Origin: JAWKSY01 sp041402125 | GTDB taxonomy: Bacteria > Planctomycetota > GCA-002687715 > DRQF01 | DNA: 64,000 nt | Direction of reading: 5' to 3' | Assembly (NCBI GenBank): GCA_041402125.1 | Contig: JAWKSY010000006.1 | Span: forward strand, 1 to 64,000 | Shown: positions 36,329 to 46,041 of the stretch, piece by piece | Layout of the letters: each line of letters begins with the position of its first letter | How positions within the stretch are numbered: position 1 is the stretch's first letter | Translations under genes and position numbers: made by a program | The notes under the pieces: generated by a model | The model's database searches: none | Seen by the model: the letters and a program-made list of their open reading frames with translations, nothing else | Told to the model about the DNA's origin: nothing

Positions 36329-36787
36329 TCAGCGCCCGAGGCGCAAGAAGACCCGGTCGAGCGCGAGGCGCGGCGTCGTCAGCGCGGCGAGGACGACGAG
36401 GAGGGCCGCGGCCGCGAAGCGGATCGCGATCGTCGTCGGGCTGATCTCGAGATCGGAGCCGGGTCCGAAGCAGGCGCAGGTCTCGAGGGCCCCGGTCCGC
36501 CAGAGCACCGTCATCGAGACCGCGAACACGGCGTAGAGACCGGCGGCCACGGCGGCGGAGGCGCGATGCCAGAAGCCCAGGAGCAGCGTCGCCCCAACGA
36601 CGAACTCCAGGCCCGGGAGAGCGGCCGCGGCCGGTCCGACGAGGTCCGCGGGAAGGAGCTCGGCCTTCGCGAGCTGGTCGCGCCACCAGGCGAAGGCCTG
36701 CATCTTCTCCCAGCCCGCGAGCACCAGCGGCACTCCGGTCGCGAGCCGCAGGAGGAGGGCGACCGTCTCGACGAGGAGTCCCTTCAT
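36329..36787 (-). CDS. MauE/DoxX-family membrane protein
   Basis: This 152-residue protein has four predicted membrane helices, for example LVETVALLLRLATGVPLVLA and FAAAALLVVLAALTT. The segment LETCACFGPGSDLEIS holds the C-x-C-F-G signature typical of the MauE group, which takes part in disulphide or quinone redox chemistry at the membrane. Its ATG overlaps the rhodanese stop (ATGA), so it belongs with the rhodanese-like and DUF1573 genes upstream. Together these look like a small envelope sulfur or redox module, but the exact reaction is unknown. Confidence 0.82.
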   Translation of the reverse strand: MKGLLVETVALLLRLATGVPLVLAGWEKMQAFAWWRDQLAKAELLPADLVGPAAAALPGLEFVVGATLLLGFWHRASAAVAAGLYAVFAVSMTVLWRTGALETCACFGPGSDLEISPTTIAIRFAAAALLVVLAALTTPRLALDRVFLRLGR

Positions 36788-37290
36788 CGCCGGTCCCCGT
36801 CCTCGAGGAGCGGCTCCATGTCCCAGCCCCGGTCGACGGGAAGGCCGCGCTGCGTCCAGGCGGGGTACCCGCCCTCGAGCACGACGGCTCCTGTGAAGCC
36901 GGCGGCGCGGAGTTCGTTGACGCGAAGCGCCGAGCGCACGTCGGGGCCGCCCCGGCGTAGACCACGATGCGGTCGCGCCGCGACAGCCAGGACCGGACGC
37001 GCGGCAGGAGCGCGGCCGCGCCCTCCCCCACGAGGGCGATCGCGCCGGGCACGTGGCCCGCCTCGAAGTGCGGACGCTCGCGGGCGTCGAGGAAGACGGC
37101 CTCGCCGCTCTCGTAGTCGCGGCGCGCCTCCTCGACGGAGATCCGGGTGATCGCCGGCAGGGGCCGGCTCCGGACGGGAGGCGGCGCGGGCGGGCCGACG
37201 CAGTCCCTCCGGATTGACGACGAAGCCGACGAGGATGCCGACCGCGACGAGGACGAAGGCCCGGGCCGCGTGTCGCCCGAGACCGCTCAT
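36784..37290 (-). CDS. Membrane-anchored rhodanese-like protein with two compensating frameshifts
   Basis: The intended product is about 168 residues. It starts MSGLGRHAARAFVLVAVGIL with a membrane helix. Rhodanese blocks follow in a shifted frame (EAVFLDARERPHFEAGHVPG) and then in the first frame again (LRAAGFTGAVVLEGGYPAW). One extra base lies near 37152-37156 and one missing G near 36944-36954, so the net frame is kept. In the repaired reading the active-site loop is V-V-Y-A-G-G-G rather than V-V-Y-C, so the usual catalytic Cys appears to be Ala. If real, it would bind rather than transfer sulfur. It overlaps DUF1573 and the MauE-like gene by ATGA. Confidence 0.75.
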   Translation of the reverse strand: MSGLGRHAARAFVLVAVGILVGFVVNPEGLRRPARAASRPEPAPAGDHPDLRRGGAPRLRERRGRLPRRPRASALRGGPRARRDRPRGGGRGRAPAARPVLAVAARPHRGLRRGGPDVRSALRVNELRAAGFTGAVVLEGGYPAWTQRGLPVDRGWDMEPLLEDGDRR

Positions 37291-38273
37291 CCGTCGCGAC
37301 TCCGCGCGAGGAAGCGGGGCGCGACGAGGTCGGAGGACGCGTCCGCCGCGAGTTCGAGACGACCCGCGATTCGGCGCCCCGCCACCGGGAACCGGAGGGT
37401 GACGTCCCACTCGCCCGCCCCGACCGGACGGATCTCCAGCCCGGAGTCCGCGGGCGCCCGGAGTTCGGGCGTGGTCGCCTCGGCCCCCACCAGCCGCAGC
37501 CGGCGGGTGCGGCTCGTGCCGCCCTCGGCCGCTCCGAAGTTGAGCACCGGCGGATCGAACCAGTGCGCGGGCGCGATGCGACCGGTGATCTGGAGCCCGA
37601 AGGGCAGGCGCTGCGGCGCCGTCTGACCGCGGAGCGTCAGCCAGACCGGGATCGCGTCCCGGTAGGCGGCGGGCTCGACGGGGGGCGCCAGCACGAGCTC
37701 GAACCGCGCGCGTCCGCCCGTCGGCGGCCCGAGGGGGCGTAGGGTGAATTCGGGCGAGGTCTCGCCGAAGCGGGCGTCCTCGATCGTCTCGCCCTCGGCG
37801 ACGACGATCTCGACCGGGACGCGCCCGTCCGGATGGGCCTCCCGGGCCGCCGCGAGGTCGATCACCGGCGGATCGATGCGGGCGACGCCGTAGCTCCTCG
37901 CGCGCATCCAGAGCACGGTCTCCTGGCCGCCGTCGCTGAAGATCCAGATGCGCTTCGCCACCTCGCCCAGGTAGGGCGGCTTGAAGTCGACGGCGAGCCG
38001 GGCCGTCTCGCCCGGCGGGATCTCGGCCCGCGACAGGACGGGCTGCGTGCAGCCGCAGTCCTTCTTGATGCGGTGGATCTTGAGGGGACGCGTCCCAGCG
38101 TTGCGGAGGACGAAGTCGTGGTGGCGCGACTCGGTCGAGAAGACGGGGCCGAAGTCGACCTCCGGCTCGTCGACGACCAGCCGGGGCCCTCCGCCCTCGG
38201 CGCCTCCGTCCCGGCAACCACCGAGGGAGGCGAGGAGGAGGAGAAGGATGAGGGGGAGCCTTCCGCGTCGCAT
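37287..38273 (-). CDS. DUF1573 lipoprotein
   Basis: This 328-residue protein has a lipoprotein signal (LILLLLLASLGGC; Cys near residue 20). The DUF1573 domain shows VVDEPEVDFGPVFSTE, FVLRNAGTRPLKIHRIKKDC and GCTQPVLSRAEIPPGETARL, an immunoglobulin-like fold with a conserved Cys pair (KDCGC). Two more similar Ig-like units follow (PPVIDLAAA and DPPVLNFGAAEGG). It sits at the head of a three-gene set with the rhodanese-like and MauE/DoxX genes. Its role is likely in envelope redox or protein interaction. Confidence 0.85.
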   Translation of the reverse strand: MRRGRLPLILLLLLASLGGCRDGGAEGGGPRLVVDEPEVDFGPVFSTESRHHDFVLRNAGTRPLKIHRIKKDCGCTQPVLSRAEIPPGETARLAVDFKPPYLGEVAKRIWIFSDGGQETVLWMRARSYGVARIDPPVIDLAAAREAHPDGRVPVEIVVAEGETIEDARFGETSPEFTLRPLGPPTGGRARFELVLAPPVEPAAYRDAIPVWLTLRGQTAPQRLPFGLQITGRIAPAHWFDPPVLNFGAAEGGTSRTRRLRLVGAEATTPELRAPADSGLEIRPVGAGEWDVTLRFPVAGRRIAGRLELAADASSDLVAPRFLARSRDG

Positions 38274-38354
38274 GGAAGTAGCTTATCAAGCCGAAGGGGG
38301 CAGACGAGAGGCGGAGGCGCCTCCTCCCCCCGCGACGAGGACGGGAGCGGCAGC

Positions 38355-39011
38355 ATGTCACTGGAACTGGACGCCACGGGGCGGCGCATCGTCGGCACCT
38401 TGATCGAGAAGCAGTGCACGACGCCCAACGTCTACCCGCTCACGGTCAACGCCATCACGGTCGGGTGCAGCCAGAAGAGCAACCGCGAGCCGGTCCGGGA
38501 CTTCCAGTCCTTCGAGATCGAGGGCGCGCTGCGGGACCTCTACGTCGAGGGCTGGGCGACGAACGTGCAGCAGGCCGGATCGCGCGGCCTGAAGTGGAAG
38601 CACCGCGCGACGGAGAAGCTCGACGTCGAGGGGGCGGCCCTCGCGGTGATGGCGGAACTCCTCCTGCGGGGACCGCAGGCTCCCGGCGAGCTCCGCACGC
38701 GCGCGAGTCGCATGGAGACGATCGGCGATCTGAGCGAGCTCGAGACCGTCCTGGGCGAGCTCGAGACGAAGGGACTCGTCACCCGACTGCCGCGGCGGCC
38801 CGGTGAGCGCGCGGCCCGCGTCGACCACACCCTCTACCCCGCCGGCGAGAATCCCGAGTTCGCGGCCCAGGACACCGTGTCGTCTCCCGTCGTCTCGCCG
38901 CCGCGCGCGGAGTCGACGGGCCGACAGGCGGCCGACCTCGAGCAACGCGTCGAGCTCCTCGAGGACGCCGTGCGCGAGCTCCGCGAGCGACTGAGTCGCC
39001 TCGAGGGATGA
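38355..39011 (+). CDS. yceH: DUF480 (YceH) family protein
   Basis: This 218-residue cytoplasmic protein has two winged-helix domains. The start is LDATGRRIVGTLIEKQCTTP, then the hallmark VYPLTVNAITVGCSQKSNR and the second part LLLRGPQAPGELRTRASRME. A coiled coil near the C-terminus (LEQRVELLEDAVRELRERLS) is common in the family. Its function is not established; the winged-helix fold suggests DNA binding. The stop overlaps the next gene's ATG (ATGA), so the SWIM/SNF2 gene is translated with it. Confidence 0.9.
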   Translation: MSLELDATGRRIVGTLIEKQCTTPNVYPLTVNAITVGCSQKSNREPVRDFQSFEIEGALRDLYVEGWATNVQQAGSRGLKWKHRATEKLDVEGAALAVMAELLLRGPQAPGELRTRASRMETIGDLSELETVLGELETKGLVTRLPRRPGERAARVDHTLYPAGENPEFAAQDTVSSPVVSPPRAESTGRQAADLEQRVELLEDAVRELRERLSRLEG

Positions 39012-42000
39012 CGGTCCCCGGGGACCCTCGGTCCGCCTTCGACTGGGACCTCGAGTTCGCGCCGGAGGAACGTGAGGCCTCGGCGCGCGCCTCTTCGCCG
39101 AGGGCGGCGTCGAGATCGGGGATCGCGGGGCGGATTTCGTCGAGGCCGCGGTGCGCCACTTCCAGAGACGGGTGGAGCTCGCCTTCGACCTCGATGGCGG
39201 ACGCATCGCGGGATTCGAGTGCGAGTGTCCTCACCACGACGAGACGGGGCTCGGCTGCGAGCACGCCTGGGCCCTCCTGCTCGCCCTGGCGGAGGAGCGC
39301 GCCCCGGCGGAGCCCGAGGCCGCCGCGCTGCGCCCCCGCTACGTCGCCCTCGCGGCCGAGACCGAGCGCGAGGGCGCCCTCGTCCTGGCCCTGTCCCGCG
39401 AGGACGGCTCGCCCCTCGCGCTCGACCTCGACGCCTGGAGCGACCTCGACGACGCCCGCGACGAGGAGACGCTCCGGCACCTCGCGCCCGATGCCGGCGG
39501 CTTCGCCCGCGGCGGGAACGCGGGCGGCTTCGCGCGTCCGCGCGGACCCTACCGCGTCGCACCGTCCCGAGGCGACGCCCTGCTGGACGCCGCGGTCGGC
39601 ACGGGACGGCTGCACCTCCTTCGCGAGCGCGGCGGCCGGACGGAGGCGATCCCGCTCGTCGCCGGAGCCCCGCTGGAACTCGTCCTGCGCCCGCGCCGAC
39701 GACCCGACGGCGACTTCGACCTGCGGGCCTACGTGAGCGGGGAGGACGCACCGGAGACCGAGGTCGCGAACCTCGCCTTCTTCGCCCCGGGCGAGACGGG
39801 GCGCGTCGTCGTGGGGGAAAGGCTACACTCCCTGCGTGCGCACGGCGCCGCGGGTTGGGTGCGTCGACTGCGGCGCGGCGATCTCCCCCCGATCCCGCCC
39901 GCCCGCATCGCATCCGCTCTCGCGGCGCTGGCGGCGGAGACGGCCCTGCCTCGCCTCGCCTTGGCCCCGGATGCCGATCCCCTGCCGCTCGTGGCCCGGC
40001 CCGGCGCGCCGGTGGTCCGCCTCGAATCGCGCGACGGCGGGCTCCGCGGCCGCGTCTTCCTCGACTACGACGGACTCGAGGTCCGGGCCGGGGCTCCGGG
40101 CGGCCTCCTCCACGACCTGGCGGGCGGCCGCAGTCTCGTCCGCGATCCGGACGCGGAGGCGGAGGCGCTGGCCGTTCCGCAACGCCTCGGCGCCGAGGCG
40201 GCCGTCGAGGACCTCTCGGCCTTCCTGCTGCCGGACGCGGAGCTGGCCGAAGTCGCCTCCGCGTTCCTCGCCGCCGGATTCCGCGTGGTCGTCGACGGGC
40301 GTCGCGCGCGCGGCGCGCGGCGCGAGGGCATCCGCGTCGCCTCCGACCGGGACTGGTTCCGCGTCGAGGGCGGGGTGTCGGCCGAGGGCGAGCCGCGCCC
40401 GCTGGGCGCCGTGCTCGACGGCCTCCGCGCCGGTGATCGCGTCGCCGTCTGCGACGACGAGTTGCTCGTGCTCTCCCCCGATGACGCCCGCGCGCTGGAG
40501 GCCTTGCTGCCGCTCGCGGCGATCGGAGAGCGCGAGGACGGCGCGCTCCGACTCTCGCCCGGGCAGGCGGCGCTGGCCGGGGGCCTCCTCGGCGACGACG
40601 CCGAGCGCGACGAGGCCTTCCGGCGCGCCCGGGAGACGATCGCCGGCGGCGCGCACGCGGCCTCCGACGTGCCCCCGTCGGGCCTCCGCGGCGAGCTCCG
40701 CCCCTATCAGCGGGCCGGGCTCGCGTGGCTCCGCGGCCTCGACGAGCTCGGTCTCGGCGGCTGCCTCGCCGACGACATGGGCCTCGGCAAGACGATCCAG
40801 ACCATCGCGTGGCTCCTCGGCCGGCGGGCGAGCGCGAGGGCGCCCTTCCTCCTCGTCGTCCCCCGCTCCCTCGTCGGCAACTGGTGCGACGAGCTCGGAC
40901 GGTTCGCGCCGGAGCTCGCGATCCACCGCCACGACGGGCCCGATCGCGATCTCGACGGGGCGAGGGCCGGCGCCGTGGTCATCACGACCTACGGCATCCT
41001 CCGCCGCGACGCCGAGCCGCTCGCGGCGAGCGAGTTCGACGCCGTCGTCCTCGACGAGGCGCAGGCGATCAAGAATCCGTCCTCCGCGACCGCGCGCGCC
41101 GCCCGCGGACTCCGCGCGGAGCGGCGCCTCGCCCTCTCCGGCACGCCGATCGAGAACGACCTCGCCGAGCTCTGGTCGCTCTTCGCCTTCCTCGATCCCG
41201 GCCTGCTGGGCTCCCGCCGCTCGTTCCTGGGCGGCTTCCGGTCGGCCGCTCCCGAAGCGCTGGCCGCGCTCAACCGGGCGCTGGCGCCGCTCCTGCTGCG
41301 ACGCACGAAGGAGGAGGTCGCCCCCGAGCTGCCCGAACTCGTCGAGCAGACGATCCTCTGCGACATGGCGCCCGAACAGGCCCGACGCTACGAGGAACTC
41401 CGGCTCGCGGCGCGCGCCGAGCTCCTCGGCGCCCGCGTCGAGACGGCCACGTCCGCCCGCGTGCTGGAGGCCCTGCTGCGCCTCCGCCAGATCGCCTGCG
41501 ACCCGCGCCTCGTCGGCGCGGAGGACGAGCGCTCCGGCAAGACCGAGCTCGCCGTCGAGCGTCTCGAGGCCGCCGCCGCCCGCGGATCGAAGTCACTCGT
41601 CTTCAGCCAGTTCACGGGCCTGCTCGACCTCGTCGAGCGCGATCTCGCGCGGCTCGGTCGCACGTGTCTGCGCCTCGACGGTTCGACCCGCGATCGCGAG
41701 ACGCCGGTCCGGCGCTTCCAGGAGGACCCGGACGCGCTCGTCTTCCTCATCTCGCTGAAGGCCGGCGGCACGGGCCTGAACCTCACCGCGGCCGACCAGG
41801 TGCTCGTGCTCGACCCCTGGTGGAACCCCGCGGCCGAGGCGCAGGCGATCGCCCGCGCGCACCGCATCGGCCGGAAGGGCTCGGTGCTCGCCTGCCGTCT
41901 CGTGAGCCGCGGCACCGTCGAGGAAGACATCCTCGAACTCCAGCGCCGCAAGCGCGATCTCGCCGACGCCGTCATCGGCGGAGAGCCGGGCGCGACGGTC

Positions 42001-42051
42001 GGCTTCGACGACCTCGAGCTGCTCCTCCGCGCGCCATCCGCGCCTGAATAA
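39008..42051 (+). CDS. SWIM zinc-finger SNF2 helicase, one frameshift near the start
   Basis: The product is about 1014 residues once a one-base shift near 39076-39090 is repaired. It starts at the ATGA junction with DUF480; the first 25 codons are in one frame and the rest, from RLFAEGGVEIGDR, in another. The SWIM zinc site is C-E-C-P-H with C-E-H-A-W (about 39220-39270). SNF2 motifs are complete: DDMGLGKTIQTIAWLLG (I), VVLDEAQAIKNPSSA (II), LALSGTPIEN (III), SLVFSQFTGLLDLVE (IV), and GGTGLNLTAADQVLVLDPWW with IARAHRIGR (V-VI). It is an ATP-driven DNA translocase, probably remodelling or repairing DNA. The palindrome array at 42045 supplies its stop codon. Confidence 0.9.
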
Positions 42052-42167
42052 ATGGGGTCAGACCCCATTTATTCAAAACCGCGCCCTTTTTGAATAAATG
42101 GGGTCTGACCCCATTTATTCAGAATCACGCCCTTTCTGAATAAAGGGGGTCTGACCCCTTTTATTCA
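42045..42167. repeat. Array of three 31-bp REP-like palindromes (family B), 46-bp period
   Basis: Units lie at 42045-42075, 42091-42121 and 42137-42167; each is GAATAAA-type arms around GGGGTC-N-GACCCC with a one-base centre. Arms are 15 bp and perfect in units 1 and 2, with one mismatch in unit 3. Unit 1 has the opposite orientation (centre A, not T). The two 15-bp spacers share CGCCCTTT. The array fills the gap between convergent genes. It resembles REP elements, not CRISPR. Confidence 0.9.
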
Positions 42168-42171
42168 GCGA

Positions 42172-42735
42172 TCACTTCTCGCGCTCGTGGTACTTCCCGG
42201 AGGCGACGTGGATTCGGATGCGCTCGCCCGTCTCGATGAAGATCGGCACCGCGACCTCGATCCCGGTGTCGAGCTCGGCGGGCTTCGTCTGGTTCGTGAC
42301 GGCCGCCTTCTTCACTCCGCTCATCGTCTGGACGACGGTGCGGGCGACGTAGTCGGGATAGGCGAGGCCGGTGACGACGCCGTCCGCGGTCTCGATCTCG
42401 AGGGTCTCGCCCTCGGCGAAGAGGCGGATCTCCTCCCCCACCGTCGCCGCCGGCAGCGTGTACTCCTCGAAGGTCTCCTCGTCCATGAAGACGAAGTCGT
42501 CGCCGCTCCGGTAGGAGTAGGTGCACTTGCGACGGTCGGTGTAGACCGTGTCGACCGACTCGGTGATGCGGAAGCGCATCTCGCGGATGCCGCCCGTCTT
42601 CAGCGAGCGCAGCTTCGCCTGGAGATAGGCCGGTCCCTTGCCGGGCTTCACGTGGTTCAGCTCGACGACGGTCATCACCTCGCCGTCGATGCGCACCGCG
42701 TTGCCCCGCTTCAGATCTCCCGCCGACTTCGCCAT
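42172..42735 (-). CDS. efp: Elongation factor P
   Basis: This 187-residue factor relieves ribosome stalling at proline runs. Domain I shows ELNHVKPGKGPAYLQAKLR, with Lys33 at the tip position that is modified in many bacteria. Domains II and III follow (DDFVFMDEETFEEYTLPA and DGVVTGLAYPDYVARTVV), ending IFIETGERIRIHVASGKY. Its length and motifs are typical. The ATG at 42735 has GGGAGAGG upstream; a GTG one codon earlier is possible. Modification enzymes are not in the window. Confidence 0.96.
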   Translation of the reverse strand: MAKSAGDLKRGNAVRIDGEVMTVVELNHVKPGKGPAYLQAKLRSLKTGGIREMRFRITESVDTVYTDRRKCTYSYRSGDDFVFMDEETFEEYTLPAATVGEEIRLFAEGETLEIETADGVVTGLAYPDYVARTVVQTMSGVKKAAVTNQTKPAELDTGIEVAVPIFIETGERIRIHVASGKYHEREK

Positions 42736-42904
42736 CACGCCTCTCCCTGCGTCGCCTCCGATCCCCCCGCGGGACCGTCCCGGGAGTCTACGCCATCACC
42801 GGCCGCGGCCGAATGGCAACGACCCGCGATCATCAGATCGCGGGCCGCGCCGAGGCGCTCCGCCCCGTGATGCCGAAGATGCCGGCCGCGCCGTGGCGAT
42901 TCGG

Positions 42905-44221
42905 TCAGGCGAAGAGGCCGAGACCCTTGCGGGCGAGCTCGTAGTCCGGGAAGAAGTCCTTCGGGAGCTTCGCGCCGAGGTGGTTCTCGAGAACGTCGCG
43001 GAAGATCTCGCGGAAGTCGGTCGTGACCTGGAGGTCGCGGCCCTGGTAGAGCTTCTTGGGGTCGAGGCCCGGCCAGTCGCCGCGCACCTTGCCTCCGGCG
43101 ACCCCGCCGCCGAGCACGAGCGTGGCGCTGCCGTGACCGTGGTCGGTGCCGAAGGTGCCGTTCTCGAGGCAGGTCCGCCCGAACTCCGTCATCACGACGA
43201 CGACGACGTCCTCGAACTGCGGCCCGAGATCGGCGGCGAAGGCCGCGAGGCCGTCACCGAGTTCGCGGAGGCGATTCGCCATGTTCCCCCGCGCGCCGCC
43301 CTGCTGCGAGTGGGTGTCCCAGCCGCCGATGTCCAGGCAGGCGGCCTCCAGGCCCGCCTTCGCCTTCACGACGCGCGCGATCGTCTCGAGACCCGACCCG
43401 AAGCCGCCCCGCGGGTACTTCACGCCCTTGCGGGTCGTCGCGGCGGGATCCTCGAGGATCGCGTCGAGGCGTCGCAGCGTGGCGATCGTGTCGCGTCCCA
43501 CCTGCACCGCGCCCTCGCCGGGCTCGTCGCGTTCGGTCATCGACTCGATCTCGCTCATCGTGTCGCCGCCGCCGTAGAGCGGGTCGAACACGTCGAGCAC
43601 CTCGTCGACGTCCTTCTTGCGCCGGCCGTCGACGGCGAGCGCGGGGAAGTCCCCCCGGAGGGCTCGCGGCAGGACCTTCTTCACCGCGAGGCCCCGCAGG
43701 GCCTGATCGGCCTTCTGGGCCGAGCCCTCGGCGGCGACGGTCCGGAGCTGGAGGTAGCGGTTGAGCCAGCCGTCCTTCACCGTGCGGGAGCCCGGCGCGG
43801 CGTACTCCATGAAGTCCTGCGCGTCGAAGTGACTGCGCGTCGGGTGCGGCGAGCCGGTGCAGACGATCGGCGCGAGGCGCTTCGCCTTCCAGAGCGGCTC
43901 GAGTCCGGACAGCGCCGGATGGAGTCCGAAGCGCTCGTCGAGCTTGACGACGCCGGGCTCGTCATCGGTCGCCTCGGCCGCGATCCCGATCCCTGGTCGG
44001 AGCTGGGCGTAGAGCGGATCGGCGTGGGGCACGACGATGTTCAGGGCGTCCGCGCCGCCTCTCAGGTAGACGGCGACGACGCAGCGCTTGCCGTTCGGAC
44101 CCAGGCAGAGTCGCGGCGCACCCGCGCCGAGGCGAGGCCAGGCCGCGGCCGCGGCGCCGAGCGCGAGGAAGCGGCGACGATCGAGGCGGCGCGGATCGAG
44201 GGGAGAGCGGCTCATCGTCAT
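42905..44221 (-). CDS. DUF1501 domain protein, Tat-exported
   Basis: This 438-residue protein begins with a twin-arginine signal (DRRRFLALGAAAAAWPRLG). The DUF1501 body shows VAVYLRGGADALNIVVPHAD, VCTGSPHPTRSHFDAQDFME, and the C-terminal VVVMTEFGRTCLENGTFGTD with HGHGSATLVLGGGV, where clustered His, Asp and Glu suggest a metal site related to the alkaline-phosphatase/sulfatase fold. It follows a DUF1800 gene, the usual partner, with an ATGA overlap. This pair is common in Planctomycetota. Function is not established. Confidence 0.9.
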   Translation of the reverse strand: MTMSRSPLDPRRLDRRRFLALGAAAAAWPRLGAGAPRLCLGPNGKRCVVAVYLRGGADALNIVVPHADPLYAQLRPGIGIAAEATDDEPGVVKLDERFGLHPALSGLEPLWKAKRLAPIVCTGSPHPTRSHFDAQDFMEYAAPGSRTVKDGWLNRYLQLRTVAAEGSAQKADQALRGLAVKKVLPRALRGDFPALAVDGRRKKDVDEVLDVFDPLYGGGDTMSEIESMTERDEPGEGAVQVGRDTIATLRRLDAILEDPAATTRKGVKYPRGGFGSGLETIARVVKAKAGLEAACLDIGGWDTHSQQGGARGNMANRLRELGDGLAAFAADLGPQFEDVVVVVMTEFGRTCLENGTFGTDHGHGSATLVLGGGVAGGKVRGDWPGLDPKKLYQGRDLQVTTDFREIFRDVLENHLGAKLPKDFFPDYELARKGLGLFA

Positions 44222-45877
44222 TGCTCCTGGAATTCGGGGGATCCGATCAACACGCCGAGGAGGTAGGCCTCGAGACGCGGCGGCGCGCGGCGCTTCTCCT
44301 TGGGCTTCGGCTTGCCCTTCCCCTTCTCGGCGTCGGGGCGGGGCCTCCTCGTCGGCCTCGCGCCGGGCCTTGTCCCAGCGCGCGCCGGCGCGATTGCAGA
44401 AGGCCAGCGTCTCCTGGCGCATGCCCCCGGGCAGCACGCGCTCGCCGAGGTCGCGGATCATGAGGAAGCGGTTCTTGTCCTTCACCGAGGCCAGGACGCG
44501 TTCGGGCACGGTGACGCCCTTGATGCGGCCCTCGACGAGATCGAGGGCGAAGCGCCAGCGCGCCACCATGACGCCGGGATCGCGCCAGCTCTCGGCGACG
44601 TCGCGGTAGCCGGTCGGATCCTCGCAGTTGTAGATCGGCTGTCCCATCTCGGCGACGATCGTCCGGAGACCGGCGGGGTCGGTGATCTCCGCCTCCGTGA
44701 CGCGGAGGGCGGAGACGACGAACTCGAGCGGCGTCTTGAACTTCCCGCGGAAGGCCTCCGGCGCGAAGAACTCGTCGGAGGTCGCGACGTGGCGGACGAC
44801 GGCCGCGAGGTCGAAGTCGGTCGCGCGGAGCTTGGCCGCGGTCGACTCGACGATGGACCGCGGCGGCTGGTCGGCGACGAGATAGCGACAGAGCTTCTCG
44901 GCGAGGAAGATCGACGTGTCGCGATGGAGGCCGAGGCGCTCGATGATGACCTCGCCCTCGACGTGACCCAGACGGCGCTTCTGCCGGGGGACGCTGCGAC
45001 CGAGGATGAACTTGTCGCCGTGGACGTGGTAGTCGTCGCGGTAGTCGAAGACCCAACGGCTCTCCGCCGAGTCGACCGACCAGCCCGTGAAGGCCTCCGC
45101 CACCGCGATGACGTCCTTCTGGGTGTAACCCCGATCGACGCCGAGAGTGTGCAGTTCGAGCAGCTCGCGCGCGTAGTTCTCGTTCAACCCGCGCTGCTCG
45201 GCGATGCGGGCGGCCTCCTCGCCGCGCTCCTTCGAACCGGTCTTGCGTCGAACGTCGCGGGCGACCGCCTTCAGCTCAGTCTTGGAGGGCGGACGCCGCG
45301 AGAGGTGATTGTCGAGATAGACGAGCATCGCGGGATGCCGCGCGGTCTCGAGGAGGAGTTCGGGGAAGCGTCCGAAGACGTGGCGGCGGATGACGTCCCG
45401 ATCCCACTCCGTCGCGGTGTAGGCGACCGAATCCTTCGCCCGGTCGACATTGAAGTGGTTGCGCCAGAAGTCGGCCATGACCTCGCCGACCTGCCGCTCG
45501 GAGTAGACGGCGCGGACGAGGAGACCGTCGACGAGATCCTCCCGGGCGTGGGCGTTCCGGGCGGCGCGATCGGGCGCCGCGGTCGGGGCGTTCACGTAGT
45601 CGCGGTAGATCTCGGCGCTCGTCAGTCCGAGCGTCGGGAAGGCCTCGAGTCGTCGGGCCGTGTCGGGATCGGGCTCCCCTCCGGTGAGCTGCTCGTCGAG
45701 CCAGGCCTCGTAGCCCTTCGCGAGGACCGCGTCCACGAGCTCGCGCGTCGCCCCGAAGGACAGGCGCGAGAGAGCGTGGACGACCCGGCGTCGTTCCGCC
45801 GCCGGGTCGGAGTCGCCCTGGGCCCGGGCGGAACCCGCCGCGAGGAGGAGCAGGAGGAGAAAGAGGCCGCGCGACAT
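44218..45877 (-). CDS. DUF1800 domain protein, exported, one frameshift
   Basis: The product is about 552 residues with a signal peptide (GLFLLLLLLAAGSARAQ). DUF1800 blocks include ALSRLSFGATRELVDAVLAK, ADFWRNHFNVDRAKDS, GLNENYARELLELHTLGVD and KFKTPLEFVVSALRV. A one-base shift near 44331-44347 (in GGGGCGGGG) throws the last 40 codons out of frame. In the repaired frame the C-terminus reads AYLLGVLIGSPEFQEQ, the standard end of the family, and stops at 44218-44220 overlapping the DUF1501 start. Without repair the two genes appear falsely fused. Confidence 0.88.
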
Positions 45878-46041
45878 CGATTTCGCTCCGTGAGCCGTGA
45901 TCCGGCCCGCGAGGATCTCATATGGCGACCTCACCCGCCAGCGCGGGGGGATTCGGCCGTCCCGGGATCGACGCGCGGAAACCCGCAGCCCTCCCGGGGC
46001 GCGCGATTTCCGGTCGCCGGTGTCGGACGAGGAGGCCGGGG

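Noticed and set aside
39008..39151. Start of the SNF2 protein at a later codon (39151)
   Set aside because: The ATGA junction with the upstream gene and the upstream conserved segment FAEGGVEIGDRGADF show that the gene begins at 39008 and that a frame shift lies near 39080.
42045..42167. Possible CRISPR array (regular 46-bp period)
   Set aside because: There are only three units, each unit is a near-perfect palindrome, the spacers are 15 bp and share sequence, and no cas genes are nearby.
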